Below, in pieces: positions 1-5,045 of a DNA stretch of 6,016 bases. Under the pieces are notes generated by a model. That model ran no database searches. It had not been told where the DNA came from and saw only the letters and a program-made list of their open reading frames with translations. This DNA comes from Candidatus Ruminimicrobiellum caprinum (GTDB lineage Bacteria; Elusimicrobiota; Endomicrobiia; Endomicrobiales; Endomicrobiaceae), in contig JAFPUA010000277.1 in assembly GCA_017413305.1 (NCBI GenBank), positions 1 through 6,016 on the forward strand. Direction: 5' to 3'. The position numbers and the translations under genes were made by a program. Each line of letters opens with the position of its first letter. Position 1 is the first letter of the stretch.

Positions 1-279
1 CATTCCGCACTTGTTACAGCCGATACAGGGATGAACATTCTTAAATGCACTGTCAAATCTGTATACTTTATGTCCTTTTTCCGTTGCACCTTTTATAAAA
101 TTGTCTGCCAAGATATTTGAGTTACCGTTTTTTCTCGGACTGCCGGTTAAAACCAAAATTTTCATTTTTTTATTCTCCGTATCAGATGTATTTGAAAAAA
201 CAGATTGTTTAAAAATTGCACTTCCTGCAAGCACCCCCGCAGCCAGTAATGAATTCTTTAAAAATTTTCTTCTGTCCAT
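1..279 (-). CDS. Tat-exported iron-sulfur flavoprotein / NADPH-dependent FMN reductase family, N-terminal part (3' end outside window)
   Basis: The 93 visible residues begin with a twin-arginine signal: DRRKFLKNS (residues 2-10) followed by a hydrophobic Ala/Gly/Leu stretch to about residue 23. A flavodoxin-like fold then starts at residue 39 with KILVLTGSPRKNGNS, whose GSPRKNGNS loop (46-54) is the usual FMN-phosphate site of this family. At the window edge HPCIGCNKC gives Cys85, Cys88 and Cys91, the start of the compact cysteine motif that holds an Fe-S cluster in iron-sulfur flavoproteins; a fourth cysteine would lie beyond base 1. Known family role: electron transfer through FMN, often with a 4Fe-4S cluster. 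Tat export fits a protein that folds with its cofactors before transport. The start at 279 is supported by TGAGG at 286-290, 6 nt upstream. The gene lies 22 bp after tetR and is probably co-transcribed. The substrate is unknown. Confidence 0.85.
   Translation of the reverse strand, partial: MDRRKFLKNSLLAAGVLAGSAIFKQSVFSNTSDTENKKMKILVLTGSPRKNGNSNILADNFIKGATEKGHKVYRFDSAFKNVHPCIGCNKCGM
175..179 (-). promoter_or_regulatory. possible internal ribosome binding site for a leaderless cytosolic form
   Basis: On the minus strand CGGAG lies 9 nt before an in-frame ATG at 165-163. That ATG (Met39) is exactly where cytosolic relatives of this flavoprotein normally begin (MKILVLTGSPRK). A second start here would give a product without the Tat signal. 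This may be chance, because the same bases encode Thr-Glu. Confidence 0.25.
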
Positions 280-301
280 TTTTTGCCTCAAAATGTTTTT
301 G

Positions 302-916
302 TTATAACAATTTTTTTATACAAGAATATGCCAATTCGTAAATGGTATGATAAGTATAACCTACTTTTGCTTTTTCCATCGCTTTTTTCTGTTCTGCATT
401 TACTACAGCATAGGGATATATGCCATATACAAACGGAAAAAACGAATAAACAAATTCTTGTACCTGTTTATTTGTGCTTTTCGGACAAAATTTCTTTATA
501 ATTTGTGAAACTAATTTTATTGAATTGCCGAAAGACACTTTAAATTCTGTAAGTATTTCGGGACGACTGTTTGCTTCCATATCAAAATGGTTCATACTTA
601 CAAGTTTTAACATTTGTTCTCTTTTTTCAAGAGATTTTGCTATTTCTTTTGCAATGTTATCTTTAGAAAGTTTTTTGTTGTTTTCAATTATTTCGGTTAA
701 ATCTTTGTTCCAAAGATCATATTCTTTTTTTGTTAATGCAAGAAAAATTTCTTCTTTTGTATGAAAGTAGTTATAAATTGAAGTTCTTGTAAATGTTGTT
801 GAATCTGCTATAACTTTCATTGTAATATCTTTAAAACTCATCGTTTTGTAAAGTTTTTCGCAGGCACCAACAATTTCTTCTTTTCTTGTTTTTATTAACT
901 CTTTTGAACTTAACAT
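302..916 (-). CDS. TetR/AcrR-family transcriptional regulator
   Basis: The protein is 204 residues, the normal length for the family. The N-terminal DNA-binding domain is clear: helix 1 at about residues 8-25, FKDITMKVIAD (28-38), then the recognition helix and its follow-on in FTRTSIYNYFHTKEEIF (42-58), the most conserved signature of TetR proteins. Residues 75-204 form the variable helical ligand/dimerisation domain, which I cannot assign to a ligand class. The start at 916 has GAGG at 923-926, 6 nt upstream. The gene is the fourth of the minus-strand set, 100 bp after the ABM gene and 22 bp before the Tat flavoprotein. An 8-3-8 palindrome directly upstream (931-949) suggests autoregulation. 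It is the only regulator visible here and so the best candidate to bind the paired palindromes at 3175-3226, but that is inference. Confidence 0.93.
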   Translation of the reverse strand: MLSSKELIKTRKEEIVGACEKLYKTMSFKDITMKVIADSTTFTRTSIYNYFHTKEEIFLALTKKEYDLWNKDLTEIIENNKKLSKDNIAKEIAKSLEKREQMLKLVSMNHFDMEANSRPEILTEFKVSFGNSIKLVSQIIKKFCPKSTNKQVQEFVYSFFPFVYGIYPYAVVNAEQKKAMEKAKVGYTYHTIYELAYSCIKKLL

Positions 917-930
917 ATCAAACCTCGCTT

Positions 931-949
931 AAATTTGTTATACAAATTT
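931..949. promoter_or_regulatory. palindrome upstream of tetR, candidate autoregulatory operator
   Basis: AAATTTGT-TAT-ACAAATTT is a perfect 8-bp inverted repeat with a 3-bp centre, ending 15 bp before the tetR start codon. On the minus strand it contains TATAAC (942-937), a possible -10, although I see no good -35 at the right distance. The rest of the gap (917-1016) holds the tetR ribosome binding site and no clear terminator for the ABM gene, so read-through from upstream is likely. The position suits a TetR operator. AT-rich palindromes also arise by chance in DNA of this composition. Confidence 0.4.
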
Positions 950-1016
950 TTGCAGTTGTCGCTTCCATACATCTGTTTTTCTATATATCCATACCTCAAA
1001 TTTCCTCAGGCAATTT

Positions 1017-1441
1017 TTATTTCTTTATAAACTTATCATCTGATTTTGGAATACCGTTTACATCTTCAACATATCTTTCAACTTTCATGTGTAAATCGTA
1101 TTTGTTCCTGAGTTCGGCAATTTTTCCCATCATATGTGAATCATGATGAACATCAAGTGCCTGTTGACTTTCCCAACTGTCTATTAAAAGAACGGTATCT
1201 TTACTGTTTGCAGGGTAAAAATATTCGTATCTTATATTTCCCTTTTCTTTACGAATAGCATCCACAGTGCCGGACTTTTCCATTTCTTTAACAAACTTTT
1301 TGGCATTTCCTTTTTTACCGCTGTAGTATATATTTATTGTTATTGCACCGTATTTTTGAGTTAATTCTTCTTCGGCATAAGAAACAGATACAAAAATATC
1401 ATTGTTAAAAGCAAAATCGTTGCACCGTATATTTTTTTCAT
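1017..1441 (-). pseudogene. exported antibiotic-biosynthesis-monooxygenase (ABM/YgiN-like) family protein, frameshifted in the signal peptide
   Basis: Translation from the ATG at 1441 (AAGGAG 6 nt upstream) gives a normal Sec signal start, MKKIYGATILLLTMIF, then leaves frame at a run of five A on the plus strand (1392-1396) and stops at 1361-1363 after 26 residues. Adding one base in that run restores a 141-residue protein: hydrophobic core continuing into VSVSYA, a good signal peptidase site before EEEL, then a full ABM domain from about residue 33. Family features include RYEYFYP (71-77), TVLLIDSW (83-90), the HHDSHMM histidine stretch (99-105) and KYDLHMKVERYV (114-125). The later Met at 1283 cannot be the natural start because it discards the first strand and helix of the fold. 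ABM-fold proteins are small dimers, including quinol monooxygenases such as YgiN. The gene lies 16 bp after the intact aldo/keto reductase. A true mutation, a sequencing error in a homopolymer, or slippage are all possible. Confidence 0.82.
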
Positions 1442-1447
1442 TTTAAT

Positions 1448-1453
1448 CTCCTT
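1448..1453 (-). promoter_or_regulatory. ribosome binding site that fixes the ABM gene start
   Basis: AAGGAG on the minus strand, 6 nt before the ATG at 1441. It shows that the ABM gene begins here in a different frame from its catalytic domain, which is the main evidence for the frameshift. Confidence 0.8.
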
Positions 1454-1457
1454 ATTG

Positions 1458-2504
1458 TTATTTTACAATTTTTTGATCTCCGGTTGTCCACACATGTTTT
1501 TCGTTGGCAGCAGAAGGTTTGTTTTGTGCCATAACACCCGCAAGATTATGCGGAACATAAAGTTCTTCCAAATATTTTATTTCTTCATCGGTAAGGTTAA
1601 CATCAACAGCTTTTGCTGCTCCTTCAATATGATGCAATTTTGTAGCACCGACAACAGGTGAAGTTGTTTTTGTTAAAAGCCAGGCAAGAGAAATTTCCGT
1701 CATTGTTAAGTTACGGTTTTGTGCAATTTCGGCAACACGATTTATAATAAGATTGTCACTTTCCGCGGTTGAATCATATTTGAATTTTGCGTACTTGTCT
1801 TCCACTGCCCTTTTGGTTTCTTCTCCGGGCTTTCTTGAAAGTCGTCCGCTGGCAAGTGCACTGTAAGGTGTTAATGCAATATTTTCTTCTTTACAAAAAG
1901 GAACCATTTCCCTCTCTTCTTCACGGAAAATTAAATTGTAGTGTCCTTGAATTGAAACAAATTTTGCAAAATTTTCTCTTTCGGCAATTGCATTTGCTTT
2001 TGCCAACTGCCATGCAAAACAGTTTGATATACCGATATATCTTACTTTTCCGGCTTTTACCTGATTGTTTAAACCTTCAAGTATATCTTCTATGGGAGTA
2101 AGCCAATCCCACATGTGATAAATATACAAATCAACATAATCCGTATTCAAATTTTTAAGACTGGTATTAATCATGTTTTCAATATGTTGTTGTCCGCTTA
2201 TATTATTATCTATCTCTTCTTTTGTTCTGGGAAGAAACTTTGTTGCAATAACAAAATCTTCCCTTTTTGATGTAAAATCTTTTAATGCTTTACCTACATA
2301 CTGTTCACTTGTTCCGCTTTGATATCCTATTGCCGTATCGTAAAAATTAACACCTAAATCAAGCCCTTTTTTTATAATCTCTCTTGAATGTTGTTCGTCT
2401 ATTGTCCAACTGTGCTGACCTCTCGAAGCATCACCGAATCCCATACAGCCCATACATATTCTTGAAACATTTAAATTAGAATTTCCGAGTTTTATATATT
2501 CCAT
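1458..2504 (-). CDS. aldo/keto reductase (NADPH-dependent oxidoreductase), intact
   Basis: The 348-residue TIM-barrel protein has full family length. The catalytic tetrad is complete: Asp56 (NFYDTA), Tyr61 (IGYQSG), Lys89 (IATKF) and His130 (IYHMWD). Cofactor-binding segments are also present: GISN (158-161), Gln186 in SIQGHYN, YSALASGRLSRKPG (214-227) and VVGATKLHH (284-292). The family reduces aldehydes and ketones to alcohols with NADPH in the cytoplasm; the exact substrate cannot be read from sequence. No signal peptide is seen, unlike several neighbours. It begins 15 bp after the stop of the broken reductase gene, with a modest AAGGGA ribosome binding site (about 2512-2517), and is followed 16 bp later by the ABM gene, so it lies inside the operon driven from 3226-3198. 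It is the only reductase of the pair with an active site. Confidence 0.95.
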   Translation of the reverse strand: MEYIKLGNSNLNVSRICMGCMGFGDASRGQHSWTIDEQHSREIIKKGLDLGVNFYDTAIGYQSGTSEQYVGKALKDFTSKREDFVIATKFLPRTKEEIDNNISGQQHIENMINTSLKNLNTDYVDLYIYHMWDWLTPIEDILEGLNNQVKAGKVRYIGISNCFAWQLAKANAIAERENFAKFVSIQGHYNLIFREEEREMVPFCKEENIALTPYSALASGRLSRKPGEETKRAVEDKYAKFKYDSTAESDNLIINRVAEIAQNRNLTMTEISLAWLLTKTTSPVVGATKLHHIEGAAKAVDVNLTDEEIKYLEELYVPHNLAGVMAQNKPSAANEKHVWTTGDQKIVK

Positions 2505-2519
2505 AATTTTTCCCTTTTA

Positions 2520-3148
2520 TTATTTCATTTCTTTTTCCCAAAAACGAATTGCATTTATTTGTAAACTTTCCGCAAATTTTTCAAGCTCTTCAGTTTCTTC
2601 CTGTGTAAGTGTTATATTTGCAGCTTTAACGGCATCTTCAACATGTTTTACTTTTGTTACACCGATAATAGGAAGTGTTCCTTTGGAAATAGCCCAAGCT
2701 ATAGGAATTTGTGCTGTTTCAACATTATATTTTTCTGCCAGTTTTGCTAATTTCTCATTTAAAAGCTCAAGTTTATCCATTACGGGATTATATGTCTGAG
2801 CTCTTGCCGAACCTTCCGGCATAAGATTTTTTGTATCATATTTTCCGGATAATGCACCTTGTTCCAATACCATATATGAAAAGAAATAAATATTATTTTG
2901 TTTACAATATTCCAAAATACCGGACTTTTCCGAAGAAAGATTTATCAAACTGTAATGATTTTGAACGGCAGAAAGTTTTAAACCGTGAGCTTTTAAAATC
3001 TTTGCTGCCTGTTTTATCTCTTCAAGATTATGGTTGGATACACCTAAATAGGTTTTAATGTGTCTTTTGTAAAATTGTTTCCGAAAGTTCCGTCGTTTCC
3101 CCAAGCCCAGGCACCGAGTGCAATTTTTGGTAATGTTTTGTTGTTCAT
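2520..3148 (-). pseudogene. second aldo/keto reductase, internally deleted and out of frame
   Basis: From the ATG at 3148 (strong GGAGG 5 nt upstream) the reading begins as an aldo/keto reductase, with KIALGAWAWGNDGTFGNNF then TKDTLKPI, and stops at 3044-3046 after 34 residues. In another frame the C-terminal part follows at once: YLGVSNHNLEEIK, QNHYSLIN, FFSYMVLEQGALSGKYD, IPIAWAISKGTLPIIGVTK and a normal end at 2520. About 175 C-terminal residues remain. By comparison with the intact neighbour, roughly 110 residues are missing from the middle, and they contain all four catalytic residues (Asp, Tyr, Lys, His). The junction lies near 3045-3055. An open frame starting at 3182 spans the junction, but its first 40 residues are out-of-frame nonsense and it begins inside the promoter/operator. 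This is the first gene after the operon promoter. A real deletion or an assembly collapse could explain it. Confidence 0.85.
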
Positions 3149-3153
3149 TAAAT

Positions 3154-3158
3154 CCTCC
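3154..3158 (-). promoter_or_regulatory. ribosome binding site of the broken aldo/keto reductase
   Basis: GGAGG on the minus strand, 5 nt before the ATG at 3148. It places the original start at 3148 and argues against the start at 3182. Confidence 0.8.
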
Positions 3159-3174
3159 GTTACAAACAAATATT

Positions 3175-3191
3175 ATTGACACAGTGTCAAT
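3175..3191. promoter_or_regulatory. operator palindrome 1
   Basis: ATTGACAC-A-GTGTCAAT is a perfect 8-1-8 inverted repeat centred at 3183. It contains the -35 box of the plus-strand promoter (3176-3181) and overlaps the expected start point of the minus-strand promoter (about 3191). Palindromes of this size are typical TetR-type repressor sites. The bound protein is not shown by the sequence. Confidence 0.75.
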
Positions 3192-3205
3192 GATAGTATT
3201 ATAAT
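3176..3205 (+). promoter_or_regulatory. consensus sigma70-type promoter for the amidohydrolase gene
   Basis: TTGACA at 3176-3181 and TATAAT at 3200-3205 are separated by 18 bp. Both boxes are perfect consensus. The expected start is near 3212, giving a leader of about 69 nt before the ATG at 3281. Confidence 0.8.
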
Positions 3206-3226
3206 ATTATTCTGACACCTTGTCAA
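3198..3226 (-). promoter_or_regulatory. consensus sigma70-type promoter for the minus-strand operon
   Basis: On the minus strand TTGACA at 3226-3221 and TATAAT at 3203-3198 are separated by 17 bp, the ideal spacing. The -10 overlaps the opposing -10 by four bases. The expected start is near 3191, giving a leader of about 43 nt before the ATG at 3148. Confidence 0.8.
3212..3226. promoter_or_regulatory. operator palindrome 2
   Basis: CTGACACCTTGTCAA matches the core of palindrome 1 (3176-3190) at 12 of 15 positions and contains TGACA-CCT-TGTCA centred at 3219, 36 bp from the first centre. It covers the -35 of the minus-strand promoter and the likely start of the plus-strand transcript. Confidence 0.7.
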
Positions 3227-3253
3227 TATGAATTTTTTTGTTAAAATTCATAT
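3226..3253 (+). other. hairpin in the 5' leader of the amidohydrolase transcript
   Basis: ATATGAATTTT (3226-3236) and AAAATTCATAT (3243-3253) are perfect 11-bp inverted arms around a 6-nt loop, TTTGTT. The element lies wholly inside the predicted leader, 16 nt upstream of the GGAG ribosome binding site (3271-3274). It could stabilise the RNA, weakly attenuate transcription or be another protein site. There is no GC-rich stem and no clean T-run after it, so it is not a typical terminator. Confidence 0.5.
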
Positions 3254-3280
3254 ACATTTTAAATAAAACGGGAGAAACTT

Positions 3281-4297
3281 ATGAGAATAAAACATTTTGC
3301 TTTGGCGGTAATTTCATTATTATGTTTTCAAACTTATTCTTTTGCAAAAGAAACGGAAATTTACGATATTCATCAACATTATGTTCCTGAAAGTTATAAA
3401 CAAGCTCTTTTAAAGCACGGAACAAAAGGTACGGAATCGGACGGGTTACCTTTACCGAAATGGTCTGTTGAAGAACAATTGAAATTCATGGACAAATTTA
3501 ACATAAAAACCGCTTATATTTCTTTAGCTACTCCTCACCCGTATTGGAACGACGAAGAAGAAACTATTAATATTGTCCGAGAAATAAATAATGAAGGTGC
3601 GGAAACAGTAAAAAAGTATCCTGAAAGGTTTAAACTTTTAGCAACTCTTCCGTTACCTAATGTAGAAAATTCAATAAAAGAAATAGATTATGCTTACGAT
3701 ACACTTAATGCCGTTGGAATAAAACTGCCTACAAATGCCGGCGGAATTTATTTGGGAGAAAAAGTATTTGAACCTGTGTTTGAAAAACTTAACGAAAGAA
3801 AAGCCGTTATTGTTTTACATCCCGTTTCACAAGCAGCAGTTCCGAATACAAATTTTAAACAGTATCCTCCTGCCGTAGTTCAATATTTGCAGGAAACAAC
3901 CACCGCCGTTATGAACTTGATTTTGAGCGGAACATTGGAAAAATATACGAATATAAAAATTGTTATCCCGCACGGAGGATCTTTACTTCCGGCATTGGCA
4001 GACAGATTGGAAGCAATGCAAGGTTTATTGGAATTAAAAGCCGGCAGGAAACTTCCACAGATAAAAGAAACTCTCTCTAAATTTTATTATGATTTAGCAG
4101 GGTTTCCTGTTCCCAACCAACTTTATGGTTTATTGAATATGACGGATGCCGATCATTTGCTGTATGGCAGTGATTATCCTTATGCTTTTGAAAATTATAT
4201 TCAACCGCAAAAAGAAAAACTTGAAAAAACTAAACTTTTAACAAAAAAGCAGAAAAAGAAAATATTTAAACAGAATATAAAACTGCTTTTTAAATAA
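3281..4297 (+). CDS. Sec-exported amidohydrolase, amidohydrolase_2 (ACMSD / aromatic decarboxylase-like) family
   Basis: The protein has 338 residues. Residues 1-22 form a Sec signal peptide: positive MRIKH, hydrophobic core, then TYSFA with likely cleavage before KE. The mature part is a metal-dependent TIM barrel with the expected ligands in order: His31 and His33 (YDIHQHYVP), His180 (VIVLHPVS), His231 (VIPHGGS) and Asp298 (LLYGSDYPY). This set matches the family of alpha-amino-beta-carboxymuconate-semialdehyde decarboxylase and resorcylate decarboxylases, which cut carboxyl groups or C-C/C-N bonds in aromatic-derived acids. These relatives are usually cytoplasmic, so export is unusual. GGAG at 3271-3274 precedes the ATG by 6 nt. 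The C-terminus is very lysine-rich (TKKQKKKIFKQNIKLLFK). The gene is transcribed away from the reductase operon by an overlapping promoter, which points to shared control. The exact substrate is not determinable. Confidence 0.92.
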   Translation: MRIKHFALAVISLLCFQTYSFAKETEIYDIHQHYVPESYKQALLKHGTKGTESDGLPLPKWSVEEQLKFMDKFNIKTAYISLATPHPYWNDEEETINIVREINNEGAETVKKYPERFKLLATLPLPNVENSIKEIDYAYDTLNAVGIKLPTNAGGIYLGEKVFEPVFEKLNERKAVIVLHPVSQAAVPNTNFKQYPPAVVQYLQETTTAVMNLILSGTLEKYTNIKIVIPHGGSLLPALADRLEAMQGLLELKAGRKLPQIKETLSKFYYDLAGFPVPNQLYGLLNMTDADHLLYGSDYPYAFENYIQPQKEKLEKTKLLTKKQKKKIFKQNIKLLFK

Positions 4298-4302
4298 AAT
4301 GT

Positions 4303-4325
4303 CTTAAAATCCTAATCCTTTTAAG
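4303..4325 (-). terminator. weak AU hairpin at the end of the flavodoxin gene
   Basis: Arms CTTAAAA and TTTTAAG (7 bp, 9-nt loop) span the last codons of the flavodoxin gene and its stop. On the minus strand the stem is followed by ACATTTTATTT. The stem is nearly all A-U, so it would be a poor terminator. The stop codons of the two convergent genes are only 6 bp apart and nothing better is seen between them. Confidence 0.2.
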
Positions 4326-4951
4326 CAATCTGAAACTTTTTTATCGGCTTCTGATTTGCTGTTTTGTGCAACGTGTCCGTAAACACCTAATCCTTTTTTC
4401 ACTTCGGAAGCTTTTGTTATTGATTTTATTTTGCTTTCACTTCCTGCCAAACCGCTGCCTTCGTGTGTTCCGAAAGGTATTACTGTTTTACCGGAAAAAT
4501 CATAACTTTCCAAAAATGTATAAACAGGCATCGGCATATCGCCCCACCAGTTAGGATAACCGACAAATATTACATCATAATCTGCAACATTTACTTTACC
4601 TGCAATTTCCGGTCTTTCGTTATTTCTTTTTTCAGTTTGTGCATAGTTTATTAAATCGTTATATGCTTTAGGATATTTATCGTTTGCAACTTTAATTTCA
4701 AATGTATCTCCGCCTGTTTTTGCCGCTATCATTTCTGCAATTATTTCAGTATTTCCTTTCTTTATTGTTCCCACACTGTATTGTTCACCTGCTTTAGAAA
4801 AATATACTACCAAAACTTTTTTACCGCTGTTTACTTTTGTTGTTGTTTCCGCTGCTGCCATAACTTCGCCTCCGTTATTATTACTTTTTAATAAAAAAAT
4901 TGCTCCTACGATTACCACCAATAAAACTGTTATTGTTATTTTTAGTTTCAT
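4304..4951 (-). CDS. membrane-anchored or secreted flavodoxin-family protein
   Basis: The protein has 215 residues when started at the ATG at 4951. Residues 4-21 are a strong hydrophobic segment (ITITVLLVVIVGAIFLL) after MKLK, followed by a polar linker; no close signal peptidase site follows, so an uncleaved anchor is likely, though cleavage near VMAAA (30-34) is possible. The flavodoxin domain starts at about 44: KKVLVVYFSKAGEQYSVG, then KGNTEIIAEMIA (phosphate loop region 50-75), VGYPNWWGDMPMPVYTFLE (130-148) and PFGTHEGSGLAGS (159-171). The GYPNWWGDMP and THEGSG loops are typical of the short flavodoxin_4 type and would contact the FMN ring. Role: one- or two-electron carrier or quinone/small-molecule reductase. 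It is transcribed on its own, convergent with the amidohydrolase. A start at 4999 was rejected because it falls at the probable -10 and lacks a ribosome binding site. Confidence 0.92.
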   Translation of the reverse strand: MKLKITITVLLVVIVGAIFLLKSNNNGGEVMAAAETTTKVNSGKKVLVVYFSKAGEQYSVGTIKKGNTEIIAEMIAAKTGGDTFEIKVANDKYPKAYNDLINYAQTEKRNNERPEIAGKVNVADYDVIFVGYPNWWGDMPMPVYTFLESYDFSGKTVIPFGTHEGSGLAGSESKIKSITKASEVKKGLGVYGHVAQNSKSEADKKVSDCLKGLGF

Positions 4952-4956
4952 AAACT

Positions 4957-4961
4957 CCTCC
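4957..4961 (-). promoter_or_regulatory. ribosome binding site that fixes the flavodoxin start at 4951
   Basis: GGAGG, within CGGGAGGAG on the minus strand, lies 5 nt before the ATG at 4951. It favours the MKLKITI start over the upstream in-frame ATG at 4999. Confidence 0.8.
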
Positions 4962-4990
4962 CGATTCTTGATGTATGGATTCCTTAATAA

Positions 4991-5021
4991 ATTGTACATC
5001 TTAAACCAACTCTAATGTCAA
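4991..5021 (-). promoter_or_regulatory. probable promoter of the flavodoxin gene
   Basis: On the minus strand TTGACA (5021-5016) and TACAAT (4996-4991) are 19 bp apart. The boxes are good but the spacing is longer than ideal. It sits in the 94-bp gap between dinB and the flavodoxin gene, so the flavodoxin probably has its own transcript. No palindrome like those at 3175-3226 is seen here. Confidence 0.5.
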
Positions 5022-5045
5022 ATTAAAAAATTTACCAACATCTGC

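Noticed and set aside
474..764. Plus-strand open frames opposite tetR and opposite the intact aldo/keto reductase (e.g. 474-764, 1787-2101)
   Set aside because: They are antisense to well-supported genes, have no ribosome binding site and encode low-complexity hydrophobic sequence typical of reverse-strand AT-rich DNA.
950..1016. Terminator between the ABM gene and tetR
   Set aside because: CCTGAGG near 1004-1011 and the AT-rich stretch do not form a stem followed by a T-run on the minus strand; read-through into tetR seems likely.
1017..1283. An 88-residue ABM protein starting at 1283
   Set aside because: It lacks the first strand and helix of the fold, while in-frame family sequence and a signal peptide lie upstream with a strong ribosome binding site at 1448-1453.
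2520..3182. A 220-residue open frame starting at 3182, as an intact gene
   Set aside because: Its first 40 residues do not resemble any aldo/keto reductase and it starts inside the operator. The GGAGG and family-like N-terminus at 3148 are in a different frame, so it is a remnant crossing a deletion.
4952..4999. N-terminal extension of the flavodoxin to an ATG at 4999
   Set aside because: No ribosome binding site precedes it, it overlaps the probable -10, and the extension is unlike a signal sequence. The 4951 start has GGAGG.
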